This document shows, piece after piece, positions 5,219 through 9,618 of a stretch of DNA of 9,618 nt; position 1 is the stretch's first letter, and the number at the start of each line of letters is the position of its first letter. Origin of the DNA: an uncultured bacterium (GTDB taxonomy: Bacteria; Patescibacteriota; Microgenomatia; UBA8517); the NCBI GenBank assembly GCA_937928235.1, contig CALEZE010000131.1, forward strand, positions 1-9,618. The letters are read 5' to 3'. The position numbers and the translations under genes were made by a program. The notes beneath the pieces are model-generated. The model did not search any database. It saw only the letters and a program-made list of their open reading frames with translations, and had not been told where the DNA came from.

Positions 5219-5453
5219 CCTTTAATTTCCAATGCAAGTTTTCTGTGTTTAATTCCAAACGAAAAAAGGTTGTCTGACTTGCAACAGAAAAAACATGGTA
5301 TAAAACCCTACCTTTTCTGAAAGTGTGGTGTAATCCAACTTTCAAGACGGGGTGGAGCCTTCCGTTCCATACCAACCACTTTGGAAAAGCTTTGTTTTTC
5401 TTACTATCAAAACTTAAACTAACGGAAACTTTTTCTGAAACCTTATTTGTCAT
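5211..5453 (-). CDS. Small beta-rich protein coupled to the Y-family polymerase (DUF6504-like)
   Basis: From the ATG at 5453 the product is 80 aa. A longer TTG start at 5510 would give 99 aa. Residues from about 22 read FPKWLVWNGRLHPV, then a turn region, VLYHVFSVAS, TTFFRLELNTE and LHWKLKDV at the end: alternating short strands with aromatic residues. This pattern resembles DUF6504, a small domain encoded next to translesion polymerases in Actinobacteria. The similarity is by eye only. Its TGA stop overlaps or abuts the polymerase start, so the two are translated together. I favour 5453 because GGAG lies just upstream and a -10 TATAGT sits at 5478-5473. It may bind DNA or the polymerase; that is inference. 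Confidence 0.65.
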   Translation of the reverse strand: MTNKVSEKVSVSLSFDSKKNKAFPKWLVWNGRLHPVLKVGLHHTFRKGRVLYHVFSVASQTTFFRLELNTENLHWKLKDV

Positions 5454-5472
5454 ACTCCGAAGATTACCCGAA

Positions 5473-5478
5473 ACTATA
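5473..5478 (-). promoter_or_regulatory. -10 box for the polymerase operon
   Basis: TATAGT on the minus strand. The -35 at 17-nt spacing is only TTTTTG (5501-5496). The predicted start is near 5466, giving a leader of about 13 nt before the ATG at 5453. This would put the alternative TTG start at 5510 outside the transcript. Confidence 0.45.
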
Positions 5479-5535
5479 TTCTTTGTAACACCGAACAAAA
5501 ACCGAATCAATAGCCAAAAACGCTTGCTGACAGTG

Positions 5536-5541
5536 TAAAAT
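5536..5541 (+). promoter_or_regulatory. -10 box for the NAGPA-like gene
   Basis: TAAAAT, 8 nt before the GTG at 5550. No convincing -35 is visible. The predicted start site is near 5548, so the mRNA would begin about 2 nt before the start codon. No Shine-Dalgarno is present. Confidence 0.5.
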
Positions 5542-5549
5542 GAAAAACC

Positions 5550-6293
5550 GTGAGAAAAATCTTGTTTGTATTGTCACTTCTGGTCATCGCTGGCTTTATC
5601 TATACCAATAGAAGCAGCAATCTCCTTGATGGACAAAAACCAACCACACCTGTTCCCAACAAAGGGCTTGATTTGGAAAATGGATACAGGGTTCAATGGG
5701 AGCTGGTGGGAACAGAAACAACTGTTCGCCTTATTTCCAACTTAAAAGACGAGCGCACCTCACAAGAGGTCATAGATAAATATAGTTGCGAGATTTTAAC
5801 AAGTGCAGGTTTTTATGGTGAAGACGGAGAACACATAGGTCTTTTTGTCTCTGACGGTGAAACAATATCACGGACAAGCCAAAACTTTTTGTTTAACGGT
5901 CTGTTGATCCTGGATAATGAACCAAAAATAACCAACCTCGAAACTTCGAACCACCTTAATGCTGTGCAGACAGGGCCGCTATTAATAAAAGAGGGTGTAT
6001 CTCAAAACTTATCCTTAAAAACGGATAAAAATGCTAGAAGAATAGTTGCGGCAATTACAAACGAAGGGGAATTGTTATTAGCTGCTTTTTACAACAAAGA
6101 CTCAGTCGTTAAAGGCCCGCTGCTTTCAGAACTACCAAGACTGCTGTTGAGCTTTGCCGACACACAAAACATAAAGATTGACTCTGCAATAAACTTAGAC
6201 GGCGGCACGGCTTCTGTGTTTTATAAAAAAGGGGTTAATCTACCAGAGCTAGTAAAAGTTGGTGGGTTTTTGTGTGTAATCAGTGGCTATTAA
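5550..6293 (+). CDS. Exported phosphodiester glycosidase-like protein (NAGPA domain)
   Basis: The product is 247 aa with an N-terminal hydrophobic segment (3-18) acting as signal peptide or anchor and a Pro/Thr linker to about 40. The rest matches the NAGPA/phosphodiester glycosidase fold (PF09992): TSAGFYGEDGEHIGLFVSDGE (split across 84-104) corresponds to the family's NGGFF block, QTGPLLIKEG (140-149) is the conserved central strand, RRIVAAITNEGELLLAA (163-179) follows, and INLDGGTASVFY (214-225) is the family's C-terminal signature. Family members cleave sugar phosphodiester bonds, in bacteria on envelope or exopolysaccharide material. Substrate here is unknown. The usual Asn of NGGFF is replaced in TSAGFY, so activity needs care. 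GTG start, predicted near-leaderless. Confidence 0.82.
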   Translation: MRKILFVLSLLVIAGFIYTNRSSNLLDGQKPTTPVPNKGLDLENGYRVQWELVGTETTVRLISNLKDERTSQEVIDKYSCEILTSAGFYGEDGEHIGLFVSDGETISRTSQNFLFNGLLILDNEPKITNLETSNHLNAVQTGPLLIKEGVSQNLSLKTDKNARRIVAAITNEGELLLAAFYNKDSVVKGPLLSELPRLLLSFADTQNIKIDSAINLDGGTASVFYKKGVNLPELVKVGGFLCVISGY

Positions 6294-6302
6294 GCAAACC
6301 CT

Positions 6303-6321
6303 TCCCAAGATCCGGGTGGGA
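6303..6321. terminator. Weak hairpin between convergent genes
   Basis: TCCCA (6303-6307) and TGGGA (6317-6321) flank a 9-nt loop in the 31-bp gap between two convergent genes. A T-rich but interrupted stretch (ATTTAATTAA) follows on the plus strand. It could end transcription in one or both directions, but the stem is short and no clean T-run is present. Confidence 0.25.
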
Positions 6322-6324
6322 GAT

Positions 6325-6657
6325 TTAATTAAGTTCCTCTATTTTTGCAGCCAATATGAAGTCGTTTTCGTGTAGGCCTCCAATTTTGTGAGTCCAAAGC
6401 TCAATTTTTACTTTGTTGTAACTATGAATATAAATGTTTGGATGATGACCTTCTTTTTCTGCTATTTCTCCGACAACGTTGGTAAAGGAAAGTGCTTCTT
6501 CAAAATCCTTAAACTTAAATTCTTTTGTTATTTTGTCCGGGTTTTTCTCCCACTTCCAGCCAGAGGAAAGTTCCTCTAGGTATTTTTCTATTTCTTTCTC
6601 GTTCAAGGTAGGTTCTCCTCCCCGGCATGGAACACAATTTTTCTGGCTAAGACCCAT
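6325..6657 (-). CDS. 4a-hydroxytetrahydrobiopterin dehydratase (pterin-4a-carbinolamine dehydratase)
   Basis: The product is 110 aa from the ATG at 6657 (115 aa from the ATG at 6672). It has the N-terminal CVPCRGGEPTL motif, the helix GWKWEKN...FKFKDFEEAL, and the active-site block GHHPNIYIHSYNKVKIELWTH (split: HHP at 71-73, His78, Trp88, His90) with LHENDFILAAKI at the end. These are the hallmarks of PCD/DCoH (PF01329), which dehydrates 4a-hydroxypterin to quinonoid dihydropterin. I prefer 6657: a perfect TATAAT ends 6 nt before it, so this ATG would be the first base of the mRNA, and relatives often begin a few residues before the Cys motif. The longer start overlaps the metallopeptidase gene by 8 nt. 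No aromatic amino acid hydroxylase lies nearby. Confidence 0.92.
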   Translation of the reverse strand: MGLSQKNCVPCRGGEPTLNEKEIEKYLEELSSGWKWEKNPDKITKEFKFKDFEEALSFTNVVGEIAEKEGHHPNIYIHSYNKVKIELWTHKIGGLHENDFILAAKIEELN

Positions 6658-6663
6658 GGTGCC

Positions 6664-6669
6664 ATTATA
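6664..6669 (-). promoter_or_regulatory. -10 box of the dehydratase gene, inside the end of the metallopeptidase gene
   Basis: Minus-strand TATAAT spanning the TAA stop of the metallopeptidase gene. The ATG at 6657 is 7 nt past the last base of the box, the usual place of transcription start. No -35 is evident, so activity is unproven. Confidence 0.5.
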
Positions 6670-7036
6670 CATGTCGTCCTTCGGCTTTCCTCACTGCCGC
6701 TTCATCCATACCAAAGTGGTGGGCAATTTCGTGAATCAGAGTACCCCGGACGCGGTTTTCTACCTCTTCAAGTGATCTAGAAACAGAAAGGATGGGTATG
6801 CGAAACAGAAATATCCTGTCGGGCATTGTAGGGCCCACTCCGTACCTTCCTCGTTTTGTCTGGGGTATACCCTCATAGAGGCCAAAGAGAAGGCCCCTAG
6901 CCCCAACACGCATCATTTGGGCCCTGGTCGGCAAGTCTTCGACAAAAACAGCAACATTGTCCAGTTTTTCTGAAAACTCTTTCGGGAGCTCTTCTGCTGT
7001 CTTTTCTACAAGTTTCCTAAACTGCTCAAGGTCCAT
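6665..7036 (-). CDS. Small zincin-like metallopeptidase family protein
   Basis: The product is 123 aa, typical for the PF06262 (Zincin_1, formerly DUF1025) family. Conserved features are the central GLLFGLYEGIPQ (48-59), the strand PDRIFLFRIPIL (72-83), and the zinc motif HEIAHHFGMDE (102-112), an HExxH with downstream Asp/Glu. His102, His106 and an acidic residue would bind zinc and Glu103 activate water. No signal peptide is seen, so it is cytoplasmic. Members are widespread and their substrates are unknown. Its end overlaps the promoter, and possibly the start, of the pterin dehydratase gene. The ATG lies 6 nt past the end of a TAGAAT -10 box, so its mRNA is predicted to be leaderless. Confidence 0.9.
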   Translation of the reverse strand: MDLEQFRKLVEKTAEELPKEFSEKLDNVAVFVEDLPTRAQMMRVGARGLLFGLYEGIPQTKRGRYGVGPTMPDRIFLFRIPILSVSRSLEEVENRVRGTLIHEIAHHFGMDEAAVRKAEGRHV

Positions 7037-7041
7037 ACTTT

Positions 7042-7091
7042 ATTCTACCTTGCCTGGCGACTTGACAGCACACATCAAATTGAGTCAATAT
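7042..7091. promoter_or_regulatory. Divergent overlapping promoters
   Basis: On the minus strand TAGAAT (7047-7042) serves the metallopeptidase gene starting at 7036. On the plus strand TTGACA (7062-7067) with TCAATA (7085-7090, 17-nt spacer) serves the membrane protein at 7098. The elements share a 61-bp gap, and each start codon lies 5-7 nt past its -10 box. Polymerase binding on one side probably competes with the other. Confidence 0.6.
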
Positions 7092-7097
7092 GATTGC

Positions 7098-7433
7098 ATG
7101 AACCTAATTATTCGATTAGCAATTAATGTTTTTGCTCTCCTGGTAGTCGAATACCTTGTTCCTGGCTTCACCCTGGCAAGCTACCAAGCAGCTCTTGTTG
7201 CAGCCATAGTCATTGGCATTATCAACACTTTCATTAAGCCAATCGTTCAGCTTGTGGCACTACCTGTTTCTGTAGTTACATTTGGAATTACTGCATTTCT
7301 TATTAATGTGGCTCTTTTGTGGGGAGCGGCCTACATTGTGCCTGGATTCGACATAGCAACATTCACTACCGCAATTATTGCCTCAATAGTTTTGTCTCTT
7401 GTCTCCTGGTTTCTCCACAGCCTAGCTAAGTAA
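7098..7433 (+). CDS. Phage holin family 4 / YvlD-like membrane protein
   Basis: The product is 111 aa and almost wholly hydrophobic, with four predicted transmembrane helices at about 3-22, 29-48, 52-78 and 84-107. The repeated VPGF motifs (YLVPGF at about 21-26 and YIVPGF) at the ends of helices and the INTFIKPIVQLVALPVSVVTFGI block are typical of PF04020. Despite the family name, these are ordinary chromosomal membrane proteins of unknown function, and no phage genes lie nearby. I chose the ATG at 7098 because residues in the longer open frame upstream lie antisense to the metallopeptidase gene, and because a TTGACA promoter points to this codon. Confidence 0.9.
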   Translation: MNLIIRLAINVFALLVVEYLVPGFTLASYQAALVAAIVIGIINTFIKPIVQLVALPVSVVTFGITAFLINVALLWGAAYIVPGFDIATFTTAIIASIVLSLVSWFLHSLAK

Positions 7434-7458
7434 TGACCCTTTAAATAGCCTCATTTTT

Positions 7459-7467
7459 TGATATACT
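7459..7467 (+). promoter_or_regulatory. Extended -10 promoter for the Lys-rich protein/trigger factor operon
   Basis: TGA-TATACT: -10 TATACT (7462-7467) with a TG extension. The start site is predicted at about 7474-7475, which is the GTG start codon itself. The -35 region is weak. Confidence 0.6.
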
Positions 7468-7474
7468 TGTAGGC

Positions 7475-7672
7475 GTGGCAGACGAGAAATCACAAAAAAG
7501 CAAAGATAAAGAGCCCAAGCAAAAAAATTCCTTCGTTAAAAGTAAGGAGGAGGGAAAGTTGGGATTTAGGACCCCTGATCATTTCAAGGGAAGTAAATTC
7601 AGTGGAAAAGGCAACAAACCACCACAGGGAAAATTTAATCCGGGCACTTTTAAGGTGCAACATAAAGGCTAA
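7475..7672 (+). CDS. Small Lys/Gly-rich basic protein of unknown function
   Basis: The product is 65 aa and I do not recognise it. It is strongly basic, rich in Lys, Gly, Ser, Pro and Phe, with almost no aliphatic hydrophobic residues, so it is probably disordered. A charged N-terminal half (KSQKSKDKEPKQK) is followed by repeated Phe-Lys/Gly spacing (HFKGSKFSGKGNK, GKFNPGTFKV). Such composition fits binding to RNA, ribosome or DNA, which is an inference. The GTG codon sits at the predicted transcription start. The stop is 4 nt before the trigger factor ATG, and the Shine-Dalgarno of trigger factor lies inside this gene, so the two are one operon. That link to nascent-chain handling is the main clue to its role. 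Confidence 0.6.
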   Translation: MADEKSQKSKDKEPKQKNSFVKSKEEGKLGFRTPDHFKGSKFSGKGNKPPQGKFNPGTFKVQHKG

Positions 7673-7676
7673 ATAA

Positions 7677-8582
7677 ATGGCAGCAAAGAAAAAATCAGCT
7701 ACAAAAACTGCACCCAAGACTTCTGTCGCCAAGGAGAAGGATGGGTCAATTCAGATAACTTTTACAATCCCTTTCAAGGATATCGAGTCCGCTAGAAAAG
7801 AAGCTGCAGAGGAATTGGGGAAAAATGTTGAAGTTCCTGGTTTTAGAAAAGGAAAGGCTCCTCTTAAAAAACTAATTGAACACATTCCCGACAATGCACT
7901 CATTGAACACACGCTTTCTCGAATTCTTCCTGGCTTGGTGGGAGAGGCCATAAAAGAACATAATCTAAAGCTCGCCATTTATCCAAGATTTGAACTTATT
8001 AGGGCAACGGAAGGCGATGACTGGCAAGTGAGAGCACTTTCAGCTGAAATCCCAGAAATAGACTTAGGAAACTACAAAAAGGAAATTGCGGGTGCTGCCC
8101 GCGCTGAGGGAATTTGGACTCCTGACAAGGCTGGAAAAACAGAAAAAGACAAGGAGCCCAGCAGCGAAGAGAAAGAGCAAGCCGCAATTAATGCTCTTTT
8201 AAAGTCCGTCAAACTAGATGTGCCAAAAGTGCTGATAGACGAAGAAGTTAATTCCAGAGTTTCTCAGCTTTTGTCCCGACTTGAAAAGCTAGGCCTCGAC
8301 CTTGAAAGTTATCTTTCCTCCCTCGGCAAAACCGCTGAAACATTGAGAAAAGAGTACGAAGCACAAGCATCTGAGGCAATAAAGCTCGATTTGGCGCTTA
8401 ACAAGATTGCTGAAGAGGAAAAAATTGAGGTCGATGAAAAAGAAGTTAAAGAAGCACTTGATGCAAGACATGCCGGCCACGATCACCCGGAAAACCACGA
8501 ACATTCACCCGAAGAAAAGCGTATGGTGACATCAATTCTAAGACGACGCGCTGCGCTTGACTCGTTGGTTGCCCTTATATAA
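7677..8582 (+). CDS. tig: Trigger factor lacking the PPIase domain
   Basis: The product is 301 aa against about 430 in most bacteria. Residues 22-135 form the ribosome-binding domain with the signature GFRKGKAP (55-62), the loop that contacts the ribosomal exit. A Lys/Glu linker at about 147-167 stands where the FKBP-type prolyl isomerase domain should be. Residues 168-300 are the helical C-terminal chaperone domain (LDVPKVLIDEEVNSRVSQLL and following). A Lys/Ala/Thr-rich N-terminal extension (1-20) is unusual, and HAGHDHPENHEH (265-276) adds a His cluster that could bind metal. PPIase-less trigger factors are known in reduced genomes. AAAGG (7664-7668) lies 8 nt before the ATG, a normal Shine-Dalgarno for an operon-internal gene. 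Confidence 0.9.
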   Translation: MAAKKKSATKTAPKTSVAKEKDGSIQITFTIPFKDIESARKEAAEELGKNVEVPGFRKGKAPLKKLIEHIPDNALIEHTLSRILPGLVGEAIKEHNLKLAIYPRFELIRATEGDDWQVRALSAEIPEIDLGNYKKEIAGAARAEGIWTPDKAGKTEKDKEPSSEEKEQAAINALLKSVKLDVPKVLIDEEVNSRVSQLLSRLEKLGLDLESYLSSLGKTAETLRKEYEAQASEAIKLDLALNKIAEEEKIEVDEKEVKEALDARHAGHDHPENHEHSPEEKRMVTSILRRRAALDSLVALI

Positions 8583-8585
8583 CAT
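8557..8585 (+). promoter_or_regulatory. Promoter inside the end of the trigger factor gene
   Basis: TTGACT (8557-8562), 17-nt spacer, TAACAT (8580-8585). The predicted start near 8592 is about 3 nt before the ATG at 8595. No Shine-Dalgarno precedes this ATG, which favours a separate, near-leaderless mRNA. Confidence 0.5.
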
Positions 8586-8594
8586 ACAAACCAA

Positions 8595-9236
8595 ATGGAC
8601 CCCAAAAACAACAAAGGTGGCAAAAACCAAGGAAAACAGTCCACTCAAAAGAATGTTTTAGAATCTCTAAAAGATGTGGGTGGACAAGCCGGTGATGCCA
8701 TTAAAAAAGACTTGGTCGGCGCTACCTCTAAAGATTTTATCCAACAGCTTCTAGGCACAAGAAGGCCTCAAAAGGTCTCAGGGGAAATGACACCCGGCGA
8801 AGCACTCGAGATGGGTGATGTCTTTTCTGGAAGACACGAAGAGAATCAAAAACTAAAGCAGCAAATCGCTCTGGAAAAAAGGCTTAGGCAAGAGGAGCAA
8901 GAAAGGTCTGAAAAGAAAGCGGCCGAACTTAAACTCCAGCTTAATGCTTTAATGCAAGAAGTTGCGGCGTTAGCCGAGGAAACAGGTGATTTGGCGGAAG
9001 AAACACAAATTGCTGCTATGCAGGCACCAGTCGAGCCTGGCATATACCATGTGGTGTTTTTTGAAAAACTGTTGGAATTTATTAAGTCCTTCAGAAAAAA
9101 GATTCATGAAGCAAGTGTTTGGTTGCACGCATCAAACAAAAGGGCTGAAAAGAAAAACTACTGGGCAAAATACAAAAAGCACGGCAGCAAATTCCTTCTT
9201 TCTGCCGACCACTACCTCACAAGATCTGCAGGGTAA
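8595..9236 (+). CDS. Coiled-coil protein, DUF5660-like
   Basis: The product is 213 aa. Residues 1-20 are Lys/Asn/Gln-rich and likely disordered, 20-75 hold short helices, 81-125 a highly charged coiled coil (EKRLRQEEQERSEKKAAELK), and 126-213 a conserved-looking C-terminal domain with PVEPGIYHVVFFEKLLEFIK (145-164), a Trp-containing helix, KKNYWAKYKKHGSKFLLS and a final LTRSAG. This layout recalls DUF5660, a family of unknown function seen in CPR genomes; I assign it from memory of the pattern, not a search. No signal peptide or membrane helix is present. It follows trigger factor by 12 nt but may have its own promoter. Function unknown; association with the translation or chaperone genes next to it is only positional. 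Confidence 0.75.
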   Translation: MDPKNNKGGKNQGKQSTQKNVLESLKDVGGQAGDAIKKDLVGATSKDFIQQLLGTRRPQKVSGEMTPGEALEMGDVFSGRHEENQKLKQQIALEKRLRQEEQERSEKKAAELKLQLNALMQEVAALAEETGDLAEETQIAAMQAPVEPGIYHVVFFEKLLEFIKSFRKKIHEASVWLHASNKRAEKKNYWAKYKKHGSKFLLSADHYLTRSAG

Positions 9237-9239
9237 TTC

Positions 9240-9268
9240 TTGACACAACCCAAGAACTTAACTAAACT
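9240..9268 (+). promoter_or_regulatory. Strong promoter for a short downstream transcript
   Basis: Perfect -35 TTGACA (9240-9245), 17-nt spacer, -10 TAAACT (9263-9268). The predicted start is near 9275. The next feature downstream with a clear boundary is the intrinsic terminator ending at about 9404, so the unit is about 130 nt. Confidence 0.65.
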
Positions 9269-9374
9269 CTTCTCAAGATGCAAAAACTTACTCACTCAGG
9301 GATGTGGTCTTACCGCTTTAATTGCGGCGGCCGTTTGCTTGGGAGAAGTTAGTTTTAAAACTAAGAAACTTTAA
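9240..9374 (+). CDS. Possible 44-aa membrane peptide (low confidence)
   Basis: A TTG-started open frame begins 4 nt after the stop of the coiled-coil gene and ends just before the terminator. It encodes a basic N-terminus, a hydrophobic stretch (GCGLTALIAAAVCLGEVSF, about 21-39) and a basic tail FKTKKL, with three cysteines, as in a single-pass peptide. Against it: the TTG is also the -35 box of a strong promoter, so the main transcript would lack the start, and no Shine-Dalgarno is seen. Another frame offers a 24-codon ORF from the ATG at 9278, 9 nt after the -10 box, which fits the leaderless pattern of this genome. Both may be chance. Confidence 0.25.
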   Translation: MTQPKNLTKLFSRCKNLLTQGCGLTALIAAAVCLGEVSFKTKKL

Positions 9375-9404
9375 GGGAACCTCCCAACAAACGGGAGGTT
9401 TTTT
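9275..9404 (+). ncRNA. Candidate small RNA with own promoter and terminator
   Basis: A promoter-to-terminator unit of about 130 nt in a gap without a convincing gene. Internal structure includes CCGC-TTTAATT-GCGG (9313-9327) next to a GC-rich CGGCGGCCG, and a perfect 16-bp palindrome TTAGTTTTAAAACTAA (9349-9364) that competes with the terminator's outer stem. I do not recognise 6S, SRP, RNase P or tmRNA features. It may encode a tiny leaderless peptide from 9278. Confidence 0.45.
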
Positions 9405-9414
9405 AGTTTCTTGG
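9361..9414 (+). terminator. Rho-independent terminator nested in a longer stem
   Basis: AACCTCCC (9378-9385) pairs with GGGAGGTT (9393-9400) around AACAAAC, followed by TTTT (9401-9404). Outside it, AAGAAACT (9363-9370) pairs perfectly with AGTTTCTT (9405-9412), extending the structure. It ends the transcript of the upstream unit and separates it from the gene at 9493. Confidence 0.85.
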
Positions 9415-9419
9415 GGTCT

Positions 9420-9449
9420 TTGGTAGAGAAGCGGGTATGCTAATACAAT
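9420..9449 (+). promoter_or_regulatory. Promoter of the partial gene at the window end
   Basis: TTGGTA (9420-9425), 18-nt spacer, TACAAT (9444-9449). The predicted start is near 9456, leaving a 5' UTR of about 37 nt, unlike the leaderless starts elsewhere in the window. Confidence 0.5.
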
Positions 9450-9454
9450 CTCAC

Positions 9455-9502
9455 TCTGTCTAAGACAGAAATACCTTTAAAGGAGGTGTCAAATGCGACA
9501 CC
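9455..9502 (+). promoter_or_regulatory. 5' UTR hairpins around a strong Shine-Dalgarno and AUG
   Basis: TCTGTC-TAA-GACAGA (9455-9469) is a 6-bp hairpin at the predicted mRNA 5' end. CCTTTAAAGG (9474-9483) is self-complementary and overlaps the Shine-Dalgarno AAAGGAGG (9479-9486). GGTGTC (9485-9490) pairs with GACACC (9497-9502), holding the ATG (9493) in a 6-nt loop and tying up the last two bases of the ribosome site. The set looks like translational control or mRNA stability elements. Confidence 0.55.
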
Positions 9503-9618
9503 AGAAAAAAGTGAAGAGTCCGAAGGTTTCGAAGTGGCTTGCCATAGATGGCGTGAAGGTGTCACCGGACAAAAATGGTCGTTGGCCTGCCGTACAAGTC
9601 ATAACTGACAAAAACGGT
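9493..9618 (+). CDS. Start of an unrecognised gene, cut by window end
   Basis: The first 42 codons are open to the window edge. AAAGGAGG ends 6 nt before the ATG, the best Shine-Dalgarno in the window. The N-terminus is basic (MRHQKKVKSPKVSKW) with no signal peptide, followed by a segment reading LAIDGVKVSPDKNGRWPAV and VITDKNG, which looks like short strands and turns. I do not recognise the family from this much. The upstream terminator and own promoter show it is a separate transcription unit, and the structured start region suggests it is regulated or highly translated. Confidence 0.7.
   Translation, partial: MRHQKKVKSPKVSKWLAIDGVKVSPDKNGRWPAVQVITDKNG

Noticed and set aside
6957..7097. 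Longer start for the four-helix membrane protein
   Set aside because: The extra 47 residues are antisense to the metallopeptidase gene; the promoter and family length support the ATG at 7098.
7098..7433. Phage lysis module (holin with the two wall hydrolases)
   Set aside because: The holin name is a family label for common chromosomal membrane proteins, the hydrolases are 5 kb away in separate units, and no phage structural gene is seen.
7490..7732. Antisense open frame of 80 codons over the Lys-rich gene
   Set aside because: It is the shadow of a Lys-rich sense gene (AAA/AAG gives Phe/Leu on the other strand) and has no promoter or ribosome site.
1..9618. CRISPR array, insertion sequence or defence system
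   Set aside because: No regularly spaced repeats, transposase motifs, nuclease/helicase pairs or toxin-antitoxin signatures were found in any frame.

Overview
The window looks like a piece of chromosome from a Candidate Phyla Radiation (Patescibacteria) bacterium, most likely near Microgenomates. This is inferred from gene content. It holds a trigger factor without the PPIase domain, a long coiled-coil protein resembling the DUF5660 family, many small single-pass membrane or exported proteins, tRNA-Leu without an encoded CCA, tight spacing and modest GC. There are no rRNA genes, CRISPR arrays, transposases or clear prophage genes. The lone 'phage holin family 4' protein is a common chromosomal membrane protein.

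Layout. (1) 1-2401: two tRNA-Leu genes (CAG anticodon, minus strand, cut by the window edge; UAG anticodon, plus strand) bracket two paralogous exported lysozyme-like/glucosaminidase-type proteins with a class I methyltransferase between them. The second paralog lies behind a strong promoter and an intrinsic terminator, so it has an attenuator-like leader or a small RNA in front of it. (2) 2438-3989: a plus-strand run of four small envelope genes (single-pass protein, exported coiled-coil protein, single-pass acidic protein, membrane-anchored DUF192 protein). (3) 3986-5453, minus strand: a Y-family DNA polymerase with a clamp-binding motif, preceded by and coupled to a small DUF6504-like beta-rich protein. 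(4) 5550-7433: an exported phosphodiester glycosidase-like (NAGPA) protein, convergent with a minus-strand pair (pterin-4a-carbinolamine dehydratase and a small zincin-like metallopeptidase), then a divergent four-helix membrane protein. (5) 7475-9236: a Lys-rich 65-aa protein, the trigger factor and a coiled-coil protein. (6) 9237-9618: a promoter-to-terminator unit of about 130 nt that may be a small RNA or a tiny ORF, then the first 42 codons of an unrecognised gene with a near-perfect Shine-Dalgarno sequence and its AUG in a hairpin loop.

The most striking genome-wide signal is the start architecture. For at least eight genes a -10 box ends 5-10 nt before the ATG/GTG and no Shine-Dalgarno is present, which predicts leaderless or nearly leaderless mRNAs for first genes. 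Operon-internal genes carry GGAG/AAAGG at normal spacing. Other points worth a second look are the attenuator-like leader, an internally deleted tRNA-Leu copy forming a hairpin, overlapping inverted repeats at a -10 box, reciprocal terminator-like hairpins inside two convergent genes, and the 9.24-9.50 kb regulatory region. No complete new defence or metabolic system can be supported from this window.
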